DNA of 6,255 nucleotides from SAR202 cluster bacterium (GTDB lineage: Bacteria > Chloroflexota > Dehalococcoidia > UBA3495): assembly GCA_009392075.1 (NCBI GenBank), contig VFHG01000090.1, forward strand, positions 1 to 6,255, written 5' to 3'. The stretch's first letter is position 1; each line of letters opens with the position of its first letter. Of the stretch, positions 1-5,689 are shown one piece after another. Below the pieces are notes generated by a model that did no database searches, was not told the DNA's origin, and saw only the letters and a list, made by a program, of their open reading frames with translations. A program made the translations under genes and the position numbers.

Positions 1-34
1 CGGTAGCTGTACGATTAACACAGGCCGCTTTATC

Positions 35-64
35 TTGGCCCGGTATTCACGCCGCGGGTATACT
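35..64 (+). promoter_or_regulatory. Putative sigma70-type promoter for the flippase-like/oxidoreductase pair
   Basis: A -10-like hexamer TATACT lies at 59-64 (5 of 6 consensus bases) and a -35-like TTGGCC at 35-40 (4 of 6), with an 18-bp spacer. Transcription would begin near base 71, about 34 nt before the TTG start at 105. This is seen by eye only. The rest of bases 1-104 shows no coding frame or RNA gene that I can support. Confidence 0.4.
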
Positions 65-104
65 GAATCCAGACCACGTCGGCCAATAAAAAGGAACCGA
101 TCAC

Positions 105-1196
105 TTGATCCTCAAGAGATGGCAGTTCTGGTTGGGCGGAGGCGTCAGCGTCGGCCTGCTGCTGCTTCTTTTCTACCAAGTAGACATGGGGGAACTGAAA
201 AACGCCCTTAGGGACGCCAACTACTACCTGTTGGCGCCTTCAGTGGCCGTCTATTTCGTCGGCGTCCTGTTCCGGGCCGTCCGCTGGCGTTATCTGCTGG
301 CGCCCATAGGTGTTTTCGCCGTTGGAAGACTGTATCCGGTGGTAGTCATCGGCTACATGGCCAACAACCTGCTACCTGTGCGGTTGGGTGAACTTGTCCG
401 CTCTTATTATTTGGCCCGCCGCGAGAATATCAACACCAGTTCAGCCCTGGGAACCATCGCCGTGGAACGGGTCTATGACGGAATAACCCTGCTGGCCTTC
501 GCCGCCCTGGCCGCGCCCTGGCTGCTGATGCTCGGGGAATTCGACGGCGCGGCCGACGTGTCACGGGCAACCGGAATCGTCTTCTTGGCCGCCACAATCG
601 CTGCGTTCGCCGTGCTGCTAACAGTCTTCACTCTTCTGGGCAGCTCCCCAACATTCGCCGGTCGAATGGAAGGTTGGCTGAACATCGTCCCCGCCGGACA
701 CCGTCCGAAAGTAAAAGGGCTCTTCCGGACCTTTGTAGCCGGCCTGGCCGTGTTGAGTTCACCGTCCAAGCACCTCGCGCTGTTCCTCTACTCCCTGCCG
801 GTGTGGCTGCTGGAAGGCTCTATGTACTTCATGCTGGCCTACTCATTTGGAATCGACGAACATTTCGACTCCGTGGGCGTCCTGCTGCTGGTCGTGCTGC
901 TTCTAACCGCGACCTCCAACTTGGCGACATCGATCCCCAGCGCCATCGGCGGTATTGGACCTTTTGAGATAGTAGCTCAGCAGACGCTGATGTCCCTAGG
1001 TGTCGGCGCATCTCTGGCCGGGGCTTACAGCGGGTTCGTGCACCTGGTGGCCCTCTGGCTGCCGGTCAACCTGGCCGGCCTGGCCCTGCTCTGGAAGAAC
1101 AACCTGTCCCTCCGCGAGATGACCGCCGCCAGCAGGTCAAGTAACCTGGAATCCGCCCCGGAACTAGCCGGTGAGTCGGCCGGGGAAGACGACTGA
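105..1196 (+). CDS. Flippase-like / lysylphosphatidylglycerol synthase TM-domain (UPF0104) family membrane protein
   Basis: This is a polytopic inner-membrane protein of 363 residues, the usual length for the stand-alone UPF0104/LPG_synthase_TM family, which is related to the N-terminal flippase domain of MprF and to AglD-type proteins. Hydrophobic segments run from about residue 8 to 24, 42-58, 74-90, 126-143, 155-178, 223-247, 257-276 and 305-330. Family hallmarks are visible: NNLLPVRLGELVR (87-99), ERVYD (121-125) and the re-entrant-like IPSAIGGIGPFE (277-288). The C-terminal tail (from about 340) is polar and acidic, and probably cytoplasmic. The TTG start is supported by AAGGAA at 91-96, 8 nt upstream, and by the lack of a better ATG. 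The stop overlaps the next gene's ATG by one base (TGATG), which indicates translational coupling. The substrate is unknown. Lipid or lipid-linked sugar transbilayer movement is a family-level inference. There is no soluble aminoacyl-transferase domain, so it is not a complete MprF. Confidence 0.85.
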   Translation: MILKRWQFWLGGGVSVGLLLLLFYQVDMGELKNALRDANYYLLAPSVAVYFVGVLFRAVRWRYLLAPIGVFAVGRLYPVVVIGYMANNLLPVRLGELVRSYYLARRENINTSSALGTIAVERVYDGITLLAFAALAAPWLLMLGEFDGAADVSRATGIVFLAATIAAFAVLLTVFTLLGSSPTFAGRMEGWLNIVPAGHRPKVKGLFRTFVAGLAVLSSPSKHLALFLYSLPVWLLEGSMYFMLAYSFGIDEHFDSVGVLLLVVLLLTATSNLATSIPSAIGGIGPFEIVAQQTLMSLGVGASLAGAYSGFVHLVALWLPVNLAGLALLWKNNLSLREMTAASRSSNLESAPELAGESAGEDD

Positions 1197-2518
1197 TGCG
1201 GGTCGGAATCATCGGTGGCGGAGTTGCCGGACTGGCAGCCGCCTATGAATTAACCAAGCAGGGCCACTTCGCAGAGGTCTTTGAGCAGGCTGGTTTCCTG
1301 GGAGGCCAGGCTTCCACCTTCGACGTGTTCGGAGGCCGGCTAGAGCGGGGATATCACCACCTATTTGTGAGTGATATCGAAATCACCGAGTTGATCCACG
1401 AATTGGGCCTGGGGGACAAGCTGGCCTGGCTGGAGTCCAGCGTGGGTTTCTATTACGGCGGCAAAGTCTGGGACTTTGCCAGCCCTCGCGATCTCCTTTT
1501 CTTCAAGCCGTTGCCGTTCTTGGACCGCGTCAGAGTGGGCCTTTGGACATTGCTCCTACAGAAGACCAAATACTACGCCAAATTCGAAAACGTTACGGCA
1601 AAGGACTGGTTATCGCGGCGCATGGGCCCCAAGGGATATGAGGTTATCTGGGAGCCCTTACTTCGAGGGAAATTCGGAGAATTTTACGATAAGATTGGCA
1701 TGACCTGGATTTGGAACAAGGTAACCCTGCGGGTGGCGTCCAGGAAAGGCGCGGGGCAGGTTGAGCACCTGGGATACCCCATGGGCAGCTTCGGTGAGGT
1801 GATTGAAGTCCTGGCAGACCGGATCGCCCAACAAGGCGGCGCGGTTCACACCTCGGCATCGGTAGGAAAGATCGTGGAATCGGAGGGTTCGGCCACCACG
1901 CTGGACGTGCGGCTGGAGGATTCTGAAAGCGAACTCCGGGAATATGACGCCGTGATCGCCACCACGCCATCCTACGTCTTCACGCGCCTGGCCCCGCCCA
2001 TGCCCGAGGACTACCATAACAAGCTGGTGGGAATCGATTACCTTTCAGCCGTGTTGATGGTGCTGGTGATGGACCGGCCATTCACCAACAAGTACTGGAT
2101 GAACATCGCCGACCCGGACATGCCCTTCGTCGCGCTGATTGAGCATACGAACCTGATAGACCGTGAGTTGTACGGCGGAAAGCACATCCTATACATCAGC
2201 AATTACCCCAGCCGGGACAGCGATCTGTACCAGAAATCCGGCGAAGAACTCATGGACCTGTTCGTACCCCATCTACAGAAGATCAACCCGGACTTCGACC
2301 GGTCGTGGGTGATCGAATACCACCATCACCGGGTAGACGGCGCCCAACCCATCGTGGGGATCAATTACGGCGCAGGGATACCCGGCCACCGCACGCCGCA
2401 CAAGGGCCTGTATCTGGCCAATACCACCCAGATCTACCCTGAGGACCGGGGCACCAACTATTCGGTGCGCATGGGACGCCGGGTGGCCCAGATGGTGATG
2501 GATGACGCCTCCTTGTAG
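1196..2518 (+). CDS. FAD-dependent amine-oxidase-like oxidoreductase (protoporphyrinogen oxidase/phytoene desaturase superfamily)
   Basis: The 440-residue protein opens with a Rossmann dinucleotide-binding motif, IIGGGVAGLAAAYEL (5-19, GxGxxG at 7-12), and an acidic residue E30 at the end of beta-2 that would bind the FAD ribose. GGQAS (36-40) and GGRLERGYHH (46-55) follow, as in NAD(P)/FAD amine-oxidase-like enzymes. Near the C-terminus, GLYLANTTQIYPEDRGTNYS (404-423) followed by VRMGRRVAQ (424-432) looks like the second FAD-contacting segment that closes these enzymes. There is no signal peptide and no obvious membrane segment, so it is probably cytoplasmic or membrane-peripheral. The start ATG overlaps the upstream stop by one base, and GGGGAA about 9 nt upstream can serve as the Shine-Dalgarno. 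Coupling to a flippase-like membrane protein suggests a lipid, isoprenoid or lipid-linked-sugar substrate, but that is inference. UDP-galactopyranose-mutase-like or desaturase-like activity cannot be told apart from sequence alone. Confidence 0.85.
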   Translation: MRVGIIGGGVAGLAAAYELTKQGHFAEVFEQAGFLGGQASTFDVFGGRLERGYHHLFVSDIEITELIHELGLGDKLAWLESSVGFYYGGKVWDFASPRDLLFFKPLPFLDRVRVGLWTLLLQKTKYYAKFENVTAKDWLSRRMGPKGYEVIWEPLLRGKFGEFYDKIGMTWIWNKVTLRVASRKGAGQVEHLGYPMGSFGEVIEVLADRIAQQGGAVHTSASVGKIVESEGSATTLDVRLEDSESELREYDAVIATTPSYVFTRLAPPMPEDYHNKLVGIDYLSAVLMVLVMDRPFTNKYWMNIADPDMPFVALIEHTNLIDRELYGGKHILYISNYPSRDSDLYQKSGEELMDLFVPHLQKINPDFDRSWVIEYHHHRVDGAQPIVGINYGAGIPGHRTPHKGLYLANTTQIYPEDRGTNYSVRMGRRVAQMVMDDASL

Positions 2519-2540
2519 GCTACGACTATAAGACCTGCAA

Positions 2541-2566
2541 TTTGACACCCGTGACGGTGTTGCAAA
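2541..2566. repeat. Imperfect inverted repeat upstream of the small Tat-signal gene
   Basis: TTTG-ACACC (2541-2549) is mirrored by GGTGT-TG-CAAA (2556-2566) around a CGTGAC centre. The inner arms ACACC/GGTGT pair perfectly and the outer TTTG/CAAA pair across a 2-nt bulge. The right arm overlaps the candidate -35 (TTGCAA, 2560-2565), so it could be an operator. No T-run follows, so it is a poor intrinsic terminator for the oxidoreductase gene. Confidence 0.45.
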
Positions 2567-2587
2567 TCCCGGCCTGTCTTGTACAAT
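2560..2587 (+). promoter_or_regulatory. Putative sigma70-type promoter of the small Tat-signal gene
   Basis: TTGCAA (2560-2565, 4 of 6) and TACAAT (2582-2587, 5 of 6) are separated by 16 bp. Transcription would start near 2594, leaving a leader of about 50 nt. A perfect TTGACA is also present at 2542-2547 but is 34 bp from this -10, too far to act with it. Confidence 0.4.
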
Positions 2588-2642
2588 CTACCTGACTCTA
2601 GAGATACGAGCCCTGGTACGGGCGCACCGGTAGGAGAATACC

Positions 2643-2870
2643 TTGGCCAACGAGATGGAACCCCAGCAGAAGTCCGGCGAGTCTCGCCGCAGTTTCCTAG
2701 CCAAGATGGGACTGGGCGCAGCCGTCCTGGCCATCGTGGGCGGACCGTTGGGGATGCTTGGCCGGTTCCGTGGCGGCGACGAAAAATCTGCTACTGACGA
2801 CTTCCCCAACGAAGACTCCATCTTCCACCCCGCCTCTGACCCACGCCGCGACCCGCGCCGCAACGGCTAA
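2643..2870 (+). CDS. Small protein consisting mainly of a twin-arginine (Tat) signal/anchor, function unknown
   Basis: This 75-residue protein has a clear twin-arginine motif S-R-R-S-F-L-A-K (14-21), followed by a hydrophobic stretch (about 23-40) and a short polar tail ending in repeated DPRR units (SDPRRDPRRNG, 65-75). No A-x-A signal-peptidase site is evident after the hydrophobic region, so it may remain as an N-terminal membrane anchor with a tail of about 35 residues outside. The N-terminus resembles Rieske-type or other Tat-anchored redox proteins, but no cofactor-binding domain follows and no cysteine is present. The TTG start is supported by AGGAG at 2632-2636, 6 nt upstream; this frame is preferred to the overlapping frame at 2579-2797, which lacks such a site. 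Its TAA directly abuts the stop of mutL on the other strand. I do not recognise a named family. It is either a genuine small membrane protein or the remnant of a longer Tat substrate. Confidence 0.65.
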   Translation: MANEMEPQQKSGESRRSFLAKMGLGAAVLAIVGGPLGMLGRFRGGDEKSATDDFPNEDSIFHPASDPRRDPRRNG

Positions 2871-4601
2871 CTAACGCCGGCCGAACTCACGCTCCATGTG
2901 GTTAGAGCTGAAATGGACCATGGTGGGCCTGCCGTGGGGGCAGGTATGGGGGTTGGGCGTAGCCTCAAGTTGCTCCAATAGCGAAACCATCTCTGGCTCG
3001 GTCAATGATTTCCCCGCCCTGATTGCCCCGTGACAAGCTATTGAAGCCGCCGTCACATCCTCTTTCTGCCGCACCAAACCCTCGAAGGCCGTCATATCCA
3101 GAACGTCCAACAATGCCTTGGCTGGGTCTCCCTCGCCGAATATAGCGGGAACGGCCCGCAGTAAATAGCTGCCATCCCCGAACGGCTCGAACTGAAACCC
3201 GTAATTCTCGAGAGATTCCTGACGGGTCTTCAGTGTGTCGCCCTGGGCTGGAGACAGGTCAACTGAGACCGGCTCCAACAGCGGCTGTGACTGAGGTTCT
3301 TGTTCCGATGTCTTCTCGCAGATGCGGTCAAACAGCACCCGCTCGTGAGCGGCGTGCTGGTCCACCAAGAACATACCGGCTGGTCCCTCGGCGACGATGT
3401 AGGTCAGCTTGAGTTGGCCCACTACTTTCAACGGCGGCGCCGGTTGATTGGGTAACCCCGCATCAGCTTGGCCGCCTTCGAGGCCTCCTTGATAATCTAG
3501 CATTCCACCGCCATACTGCGCGCCGCCGAAGGCGCTTCTGGGAAAGAACGACGGGGCTACAGCCGCGGGGTAGGCAGATCCTGGGGGAGGCGCCAGGCTT
3601 GGAATGGGCGAATCGGCCACCAACACGGCCCGGACGGCCCGCTGAACCGTGGAGAAGACCAGGTTCTCCTCACGGAATCGGACCTCGCGTTTGGAAGGAT
3701 GCGAATTAACGTCCACTTCCTCGTAGGGGATGCTGATGTTCAGGGCCGCCAGTGGGTAGCGTTTCACCTGTAGCAGGCCCATATAGGCCTCTTCCACCGC
3801 GAAGGAGAGCATCCGGCTCTGCACCCAACGCCGGTTGACGAAAAAAGTCATGTAGGTCCGATTGGCCCTGGTCAGACTGGGCGCACCGGCGAAACCGTCG
3901 ACCTGGTAGCCGGTCTCCGGGTCCTCCCCGTGCACCTCCAGCATGGCAACAGCCGCCTGGGAACCATAGACTACAAGCAGGGCTTCTCTGGGAACGCCGT
4001 TGCCGAGACTGGTGAACAAGACACGGCCATCCACCATCAATTGGAAACGTATCCCTGGGAAGACCAGCGCGTACCTGCTGACCAGCTCCTGGATGCGGGA
4101 AGTTTCAGCCGAAGAGGACTTGAGAAACTTGCGCCGAGCGGGCAGATTTCCGAACAGGTCCAAGACCTCGACGGCGGTCCCCGGCGGGCTACCCTGACTC
4201 CCAGACGAGACCAGCTCTCCCCAGAGCAACTCCAGGCGAAAGCCGCCAAGATTCAGGGGCTGTCTGGTGGTGATGGCGGTGCGAGAGACAGCGGCTATGC
4301 TGGGCAGGGCTTCACCTCGAAAACCCAATGTCGCGATGGCGTCCAGTTGTTCTTGGCTGTCAATCTTGCTGGTGGCGTGGCGCTGAAAGGCTATGGAAAC
4401 TTCTTCGGAGGCGATCCCGTGGCCGTCGTCGATGACCTTAATCTGCTCAACGCCACCGGCCTTGATCTCAATCGTGATCTGGCTGGAACCGGCGTCGATG
4501 GAGTTTTCGACCAGTTCTTTGACCACCGACGCAGGACGTTCCACCACCTCTCCGGCGGCGATCTTGGCGGCCAGGTCTGGAGGAAGGACCTTAATAGACA
4601 T
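2871..4601 (-). CDS. mutL: DNA mismatch repair protein MutL (endonuclease-type C-terminal domain)
   Basis: MutL is the ATP-driven matchmaker of methyl-independent mismatch repair: it is recruited by mismatch-bound MutS and, in species lacking MutH, nicks the daughter strand. The 576-residue protein has the N-terminal GHKL ATPase with IAAGEVVERP (14-23), KELVENSIDAG (28-38, catalytic Glu29 and Mg-binding Asn33), DDGHGI (58-63) and GFRGEAL (93-99). It also has GTAVEVLDLF-GNLPARRKF (141-159) and the second-domain lysine region NSHPSKREVRF (299-309). A Gly/Pro-rich linker (about 331-392) precedes the dimerisation/nuclease domain, with DQHAAHE (414-420), ACHGAIRAG (522-530), CPHGRPT (554-560) and the terminal FGRR (573-576), the set typical of nicking MutLs. 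The second glutamate of the DQHA(X)2E(X)4E motif is Asp425 here. The start gives the canonical MSIKVLPP N-terminus; only a weak GGGA lies upstream. It sits 39 bp after the HAD gene, probably co-transcribed. Confidence 0.98.
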   Translation of the reverse strand: MSIKVLPPDLAAKIAAGEVVERPASVVKELVENSIDAGSSQITIEIKAGGVEQIKVIDDGHGIASEEVSIAFQRHATSKIDSQEQLDAIATLGFRGEALPSIAAVSRTAITTRQPLNLGGFRLELLWGELVSSGSQGSPPGTAVEVLDLFGNLPARRKFLKSSSAETSRIQELVSRYALVFPGIRFQLMVDGRVLFTSLGNGVPREALLVVYGSQAAVAMLEVHGEDPETGYQVDGFAGAPSLTRANRTYMTFFVNRRWVQSRMLSFAVEEAYMGLLQVKRYPLAALNISIPYEEVDVNSHPSKREVRFREENLVFSTVQRAVRAVLVADSPIPSLAPPPGSAYPAAVAPSFFPRSAFGGAQYGGGMLDYQGGLEGGQADAGLPNQPAPPLKVVGQLKLTYIVAEGPAGMFLVDQHAAHERVLFDRICEKTSEQEPQSQPLLEPVSVDLSPAQGDTLKTRQESLENYGFQFEPFGDGSYLLRAVPAIFGEGDPAKALLDVLDMTAFEGLVRQKEDVTAASIACHGAIRAGKSLTEPEMVSLLEQLEATPNPHTCPHGRPTMVHFSSNHMEREFGRR

Positions 4602-4640
4602 TAAAAAGTCCCGGCCAGCGAAAATTCAGGCCAATGGAGT

Positions 4641-5078
4641 CTAGAAGAGGGGGACGGTTGAGCCCTTCTCCCGGTACTGCTTGTCTTCGGATGTGCCAGT
4701 AGTCTTGAAGTCGTTGACGATGCGGTAGATGCGATGCATCTCCTGATCCACGGAACGTTTGAAGAAGTAGGGCGGGACCCACACACCGCCGAAGGCGGAT
4801 ACCACTTCCGGATAGTCGTCGATCACGAAGTCGGGCTCGAAGGGCACGCCCAACTCCTCTAGACGCTCGTGGAAGTGATGGGTCGGCTTCTCGTAGACGC
4901 CGCTCACGTACTGGTTCAGTTCGAATTTGTTGACGACTTCCCAACGCTCACCCATCCCGGACCAAATATAAATCTTGTGCTCTTCGTCCAACAACGCCTG
5001 GAAGGTTTCCTTGGTATCTGGCCTCAGGCTATTGTCCAACCCGAGGATGGTGTAGTCTACATCAAAGAATATATTCAT
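4641..5078 (-). CDS. Small HAD-superfamily hydrolase (predicted phosphatase)
   Basis: This 145-residue protein carries the haloacid-dehalogenase motifs in order. Motif I is FFDVDYT (4-10), with nucleophile Asp6, acid/base Asp8 and Thr10. Motif II is YIWSG (37-41, Ser40). A candidate motif III lysine is Lys64 in YEKP. Motif IV is DFVIDD (83-88), with the Mg-binding Asp87/Asp88 pair. The spacing between motifs I and II is short, so it looks like a cap-less (C0) or minimally capped HAD. Phosphomonoester hydrolysis through a phospho-aspartate is the family reaction; the substrate cannot be named. It is cytoplasmic, with no signal peptide. The ATG at 5078 places motif I directly at the N-terminus as expected, though the upstream AGAGGG is about 14 nt away and weak as a Shine-Dalgarno. 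It lies between the ArsC-like gene and mutL on the same strand, and nothing ties it functionally to mismatch repair. Confidence 0.85.
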   Translation of the reverse strand: MNIFFDVDYTILGLDNSLRPDTKETFQALLDEEHKIYIWSGMGERWEVVNKFELNQYVSGVYEKPTHHFHERLEELGVPFEPDFVIDDYPEVVSAFGGVWVPPYFFKRSVDQEMHRIYRIVNDFKTTGTSEDKQYREKGSTVPLF

Positions 5079-5127
5079 CGGCAGCTAATGGACCCTCTTT
5101 CCTCTGGAATTCTAAGAATATTACTGA

Positions 5128-5160
5128 TACGGGCCCGGATTATAGCCCAGCCTACCCGTA
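5128..5160. repeat. Inverted repeat TACGGG...CCCGTA bracketing a TATAAT box
   Basis: TACGGG (5128-5133) and CCCGTA (5155-5160) are perfect 6-bp inverted arms separated by 21 bp. The interval holds the - strand TATAAT (5139-5144). It could be an operator or a stem-loop in the ArsC-like/HAD intergenic transcript. It may also be chance. Confidence 0.3.
5139..5144 (-). promoter_or_regulatory. Consensus -10 box (TATAAT) in front of the HAD-mutL genes
   Basis: On the - strand, the 119-bp gap between the ArsC-like gene and the HAD gene contains an exact TATAAT about 60 nt upstream of the HAD ATG. The hexamer at the best -35 distance (ATGAAT, 17-bp spacer) is poor, so strength is uncertain. It would allow HAD-mutL to be transcribed independently of mutS. 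Confidence 0.35.
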
Positions 5161-5197
5161 GATTCATTGCTTCAAACAACCCGGTTATATCTATTAT

Positions 5198-5557
5198 TTA
5201 ATGGGCTTCCGCGATGGCCGCTTCGACCGCCACGGTCCCACCGCCAACCATCAGTTTACCGCCCACTTTGATCAAGGGACGGCGGATCAACTTGGGCTCC
5301 TGGAGCATCAGGTTGACCATCTCGTCATCGGATAATTCTTTATCGACCAGGCTCAGTTTCTTCAGGCTGGGGCTGCGGCGGGCGAAGATGTTCTCCGTAC
5401 CGGCTATGGCCGCCAACTCCCGGATCTCCGATTCACTGAAGGTCTCTTTGAAGAAATCCCGGTCCGTTACTTCAAGCCCGTTCTGCAAGAGTAACTCTCT
5501 TGCTTTTCGGCAGGTCGATCAACGGGTCCACCAGTAGAATTCGACTGTCTGGCTCAA
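5198..5557 (-). CDS. Predicted selenocysteine-containing ArsC/Spx-family (thioredoxin-fold) protein with in-frame TGA
   Basis: Reading through TGA at 5519-5521 gives a 119-residue protein, the normal length for the ArsC/Spx/YffB family. The N-terminus is M-S-Q-T-V-E-F-Y-W-W-T-R-U13-S-T-C16-R17-K-A-R. U13 occupies the position of the catalytic cysteine of CxxC (Spx-like) and CX3R (ArsC-like) motifs. Beyond it the family pattern continues: RDFFKETFSESEI (33-45), FARRSPSLKKL (58-68) and the conserved LIRRPLI (90-96) before the last strand. The start TTG (5555-5557) follows GGAGG by 5 nt; the nearest ATG (5575-5577) is out of frame. Without readthrough only a 96-residue fragment from a TTG at 5488 remains, with no active site and no Shine-Dalgarno-supported start. 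Family members reduce arsenate or act as regulators or thiol oxidoreductases; which applies here is unknown. A SECIS-like hairpin lies just downstream of the UGA. The alternative is a nonsense mutation or sequencing error in a Cys codon (TGC/TGT to TGA). Confidence 0.8.
5478..5510 (-). promoter_or_regulatory. Candidate bacterial SECIS element (selenocysteine insertion hairpin)
   Basis: In the mRNA sense, a perfect 7-bp stem GCAAGAG (5503-5497) / CUCUUGC (5491-5485) closes a 5-nt loop AGUUA. Below it a 4x4 internal loop (AAAA/AGAA) separates an extra CCG/CGG helix (5510-5508 with 5480-5478). The loop begins 22 nt after the UGA (5521-5519), and its second base is G. As I recall it, the published bacterial SECIS model needs a G in the first two loop bases and roughly 16-37 nt between UGA and loop; both hold. 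The element lies inside the coding sequence, as expected for bacteria, where SelB binds it. Confidence 0.72.
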
Positions 5558-5571
5558 TCGGGCCTCCAAAA
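5558..5571 (-). promoter_or_regulatory. Ribosome binding site deciding the TTG start of the ArsC-like gene
   Basis: On the - strand GGAGG is followed by CCCGA and then TTG (5557). This is the strongest Shine-Dalgarno match in front of this gene, and it supports a start upstream of the TGA rather than the internal TTG at 5488. Confidence 0.6.
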
Positions 5572-5611
5572 CTCCATGGTAACAGAGCGTCGCCGGAAAT
5601 CCACGGCCTAT

Positions 5612-5617
5612 CTTATA
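5612..5617 (-). promoter_or_regulatory. Weak candidate -10 box for the ArsC-like gene
   Basis: The - strand reads TATAAG (5 of 6 to TATAAT) about 55 nt upstream of the TTG start. I see no convincing -35 at 16-18 bp, so this is only a candidate. If real, the ArsC-like gene has its own promoter separate from mutS. Confidence 0.25.
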
Positions 5618-5689
5618 CCCGCGGAGGACCGGAGGAAAGGGGGTTGGCTATTCGATCCCACTCCGCATTCTTGGTTGCGAGATTTGTGC

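Noticed and set aside
105..1196. Full MprF (lysyl-phosphatidylglycerol synthase)
   Set aside because: Only the membrane domain is present. The C-terminal catalytic GNAT-like domain is absent, and the next gene is a flavoenzyme.
1644..2017. - strand open frames inside the oxidoreductase gene
   Set aside because: They overlap a clear FAD-enzyme gene, have no ribosome binding site or domain, and are Pro/Arg/Gly-rich as expected of antisense shadows.
3930..4604. Long + strand open frame (224 codons) antisense to mutL
   Set aside because: The complementary strand encodes unmistakable MutL motifs throughout. This frame is a shadow with low-complexity translation and no recognisable domain.
5198..5488. 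The 96-residue frame starting at TTG 5488 as the complete ArsC-like gene
   Set aside because: It begins in the middle of the first helix, lacks the active-site motif and has no Shine-Dalgarno. The upstream same-frame sequence is clearly homologous-looking protein with a good start.
5519..5521. Genome-wide reassignment of TGA to an amino acid (Trp or Gly code)
   Set aside because: TGA at 1194-1196 ends the flippase-like gene exactly at the next start. Tryptophans here are encoded by TGG (two directly before the TGA), and no other gene in the window has an internal TGA.
5198..5557. Frameshift or decayed pseudogene instead of a selenoprotein
   Set aside because: Only one codon is abnormal. The frame is unchanged before and after it, the position is the catalytic Cys, and a SECIS-like hairpin follows. 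A point nonsense mutation cannot be fully excluded.
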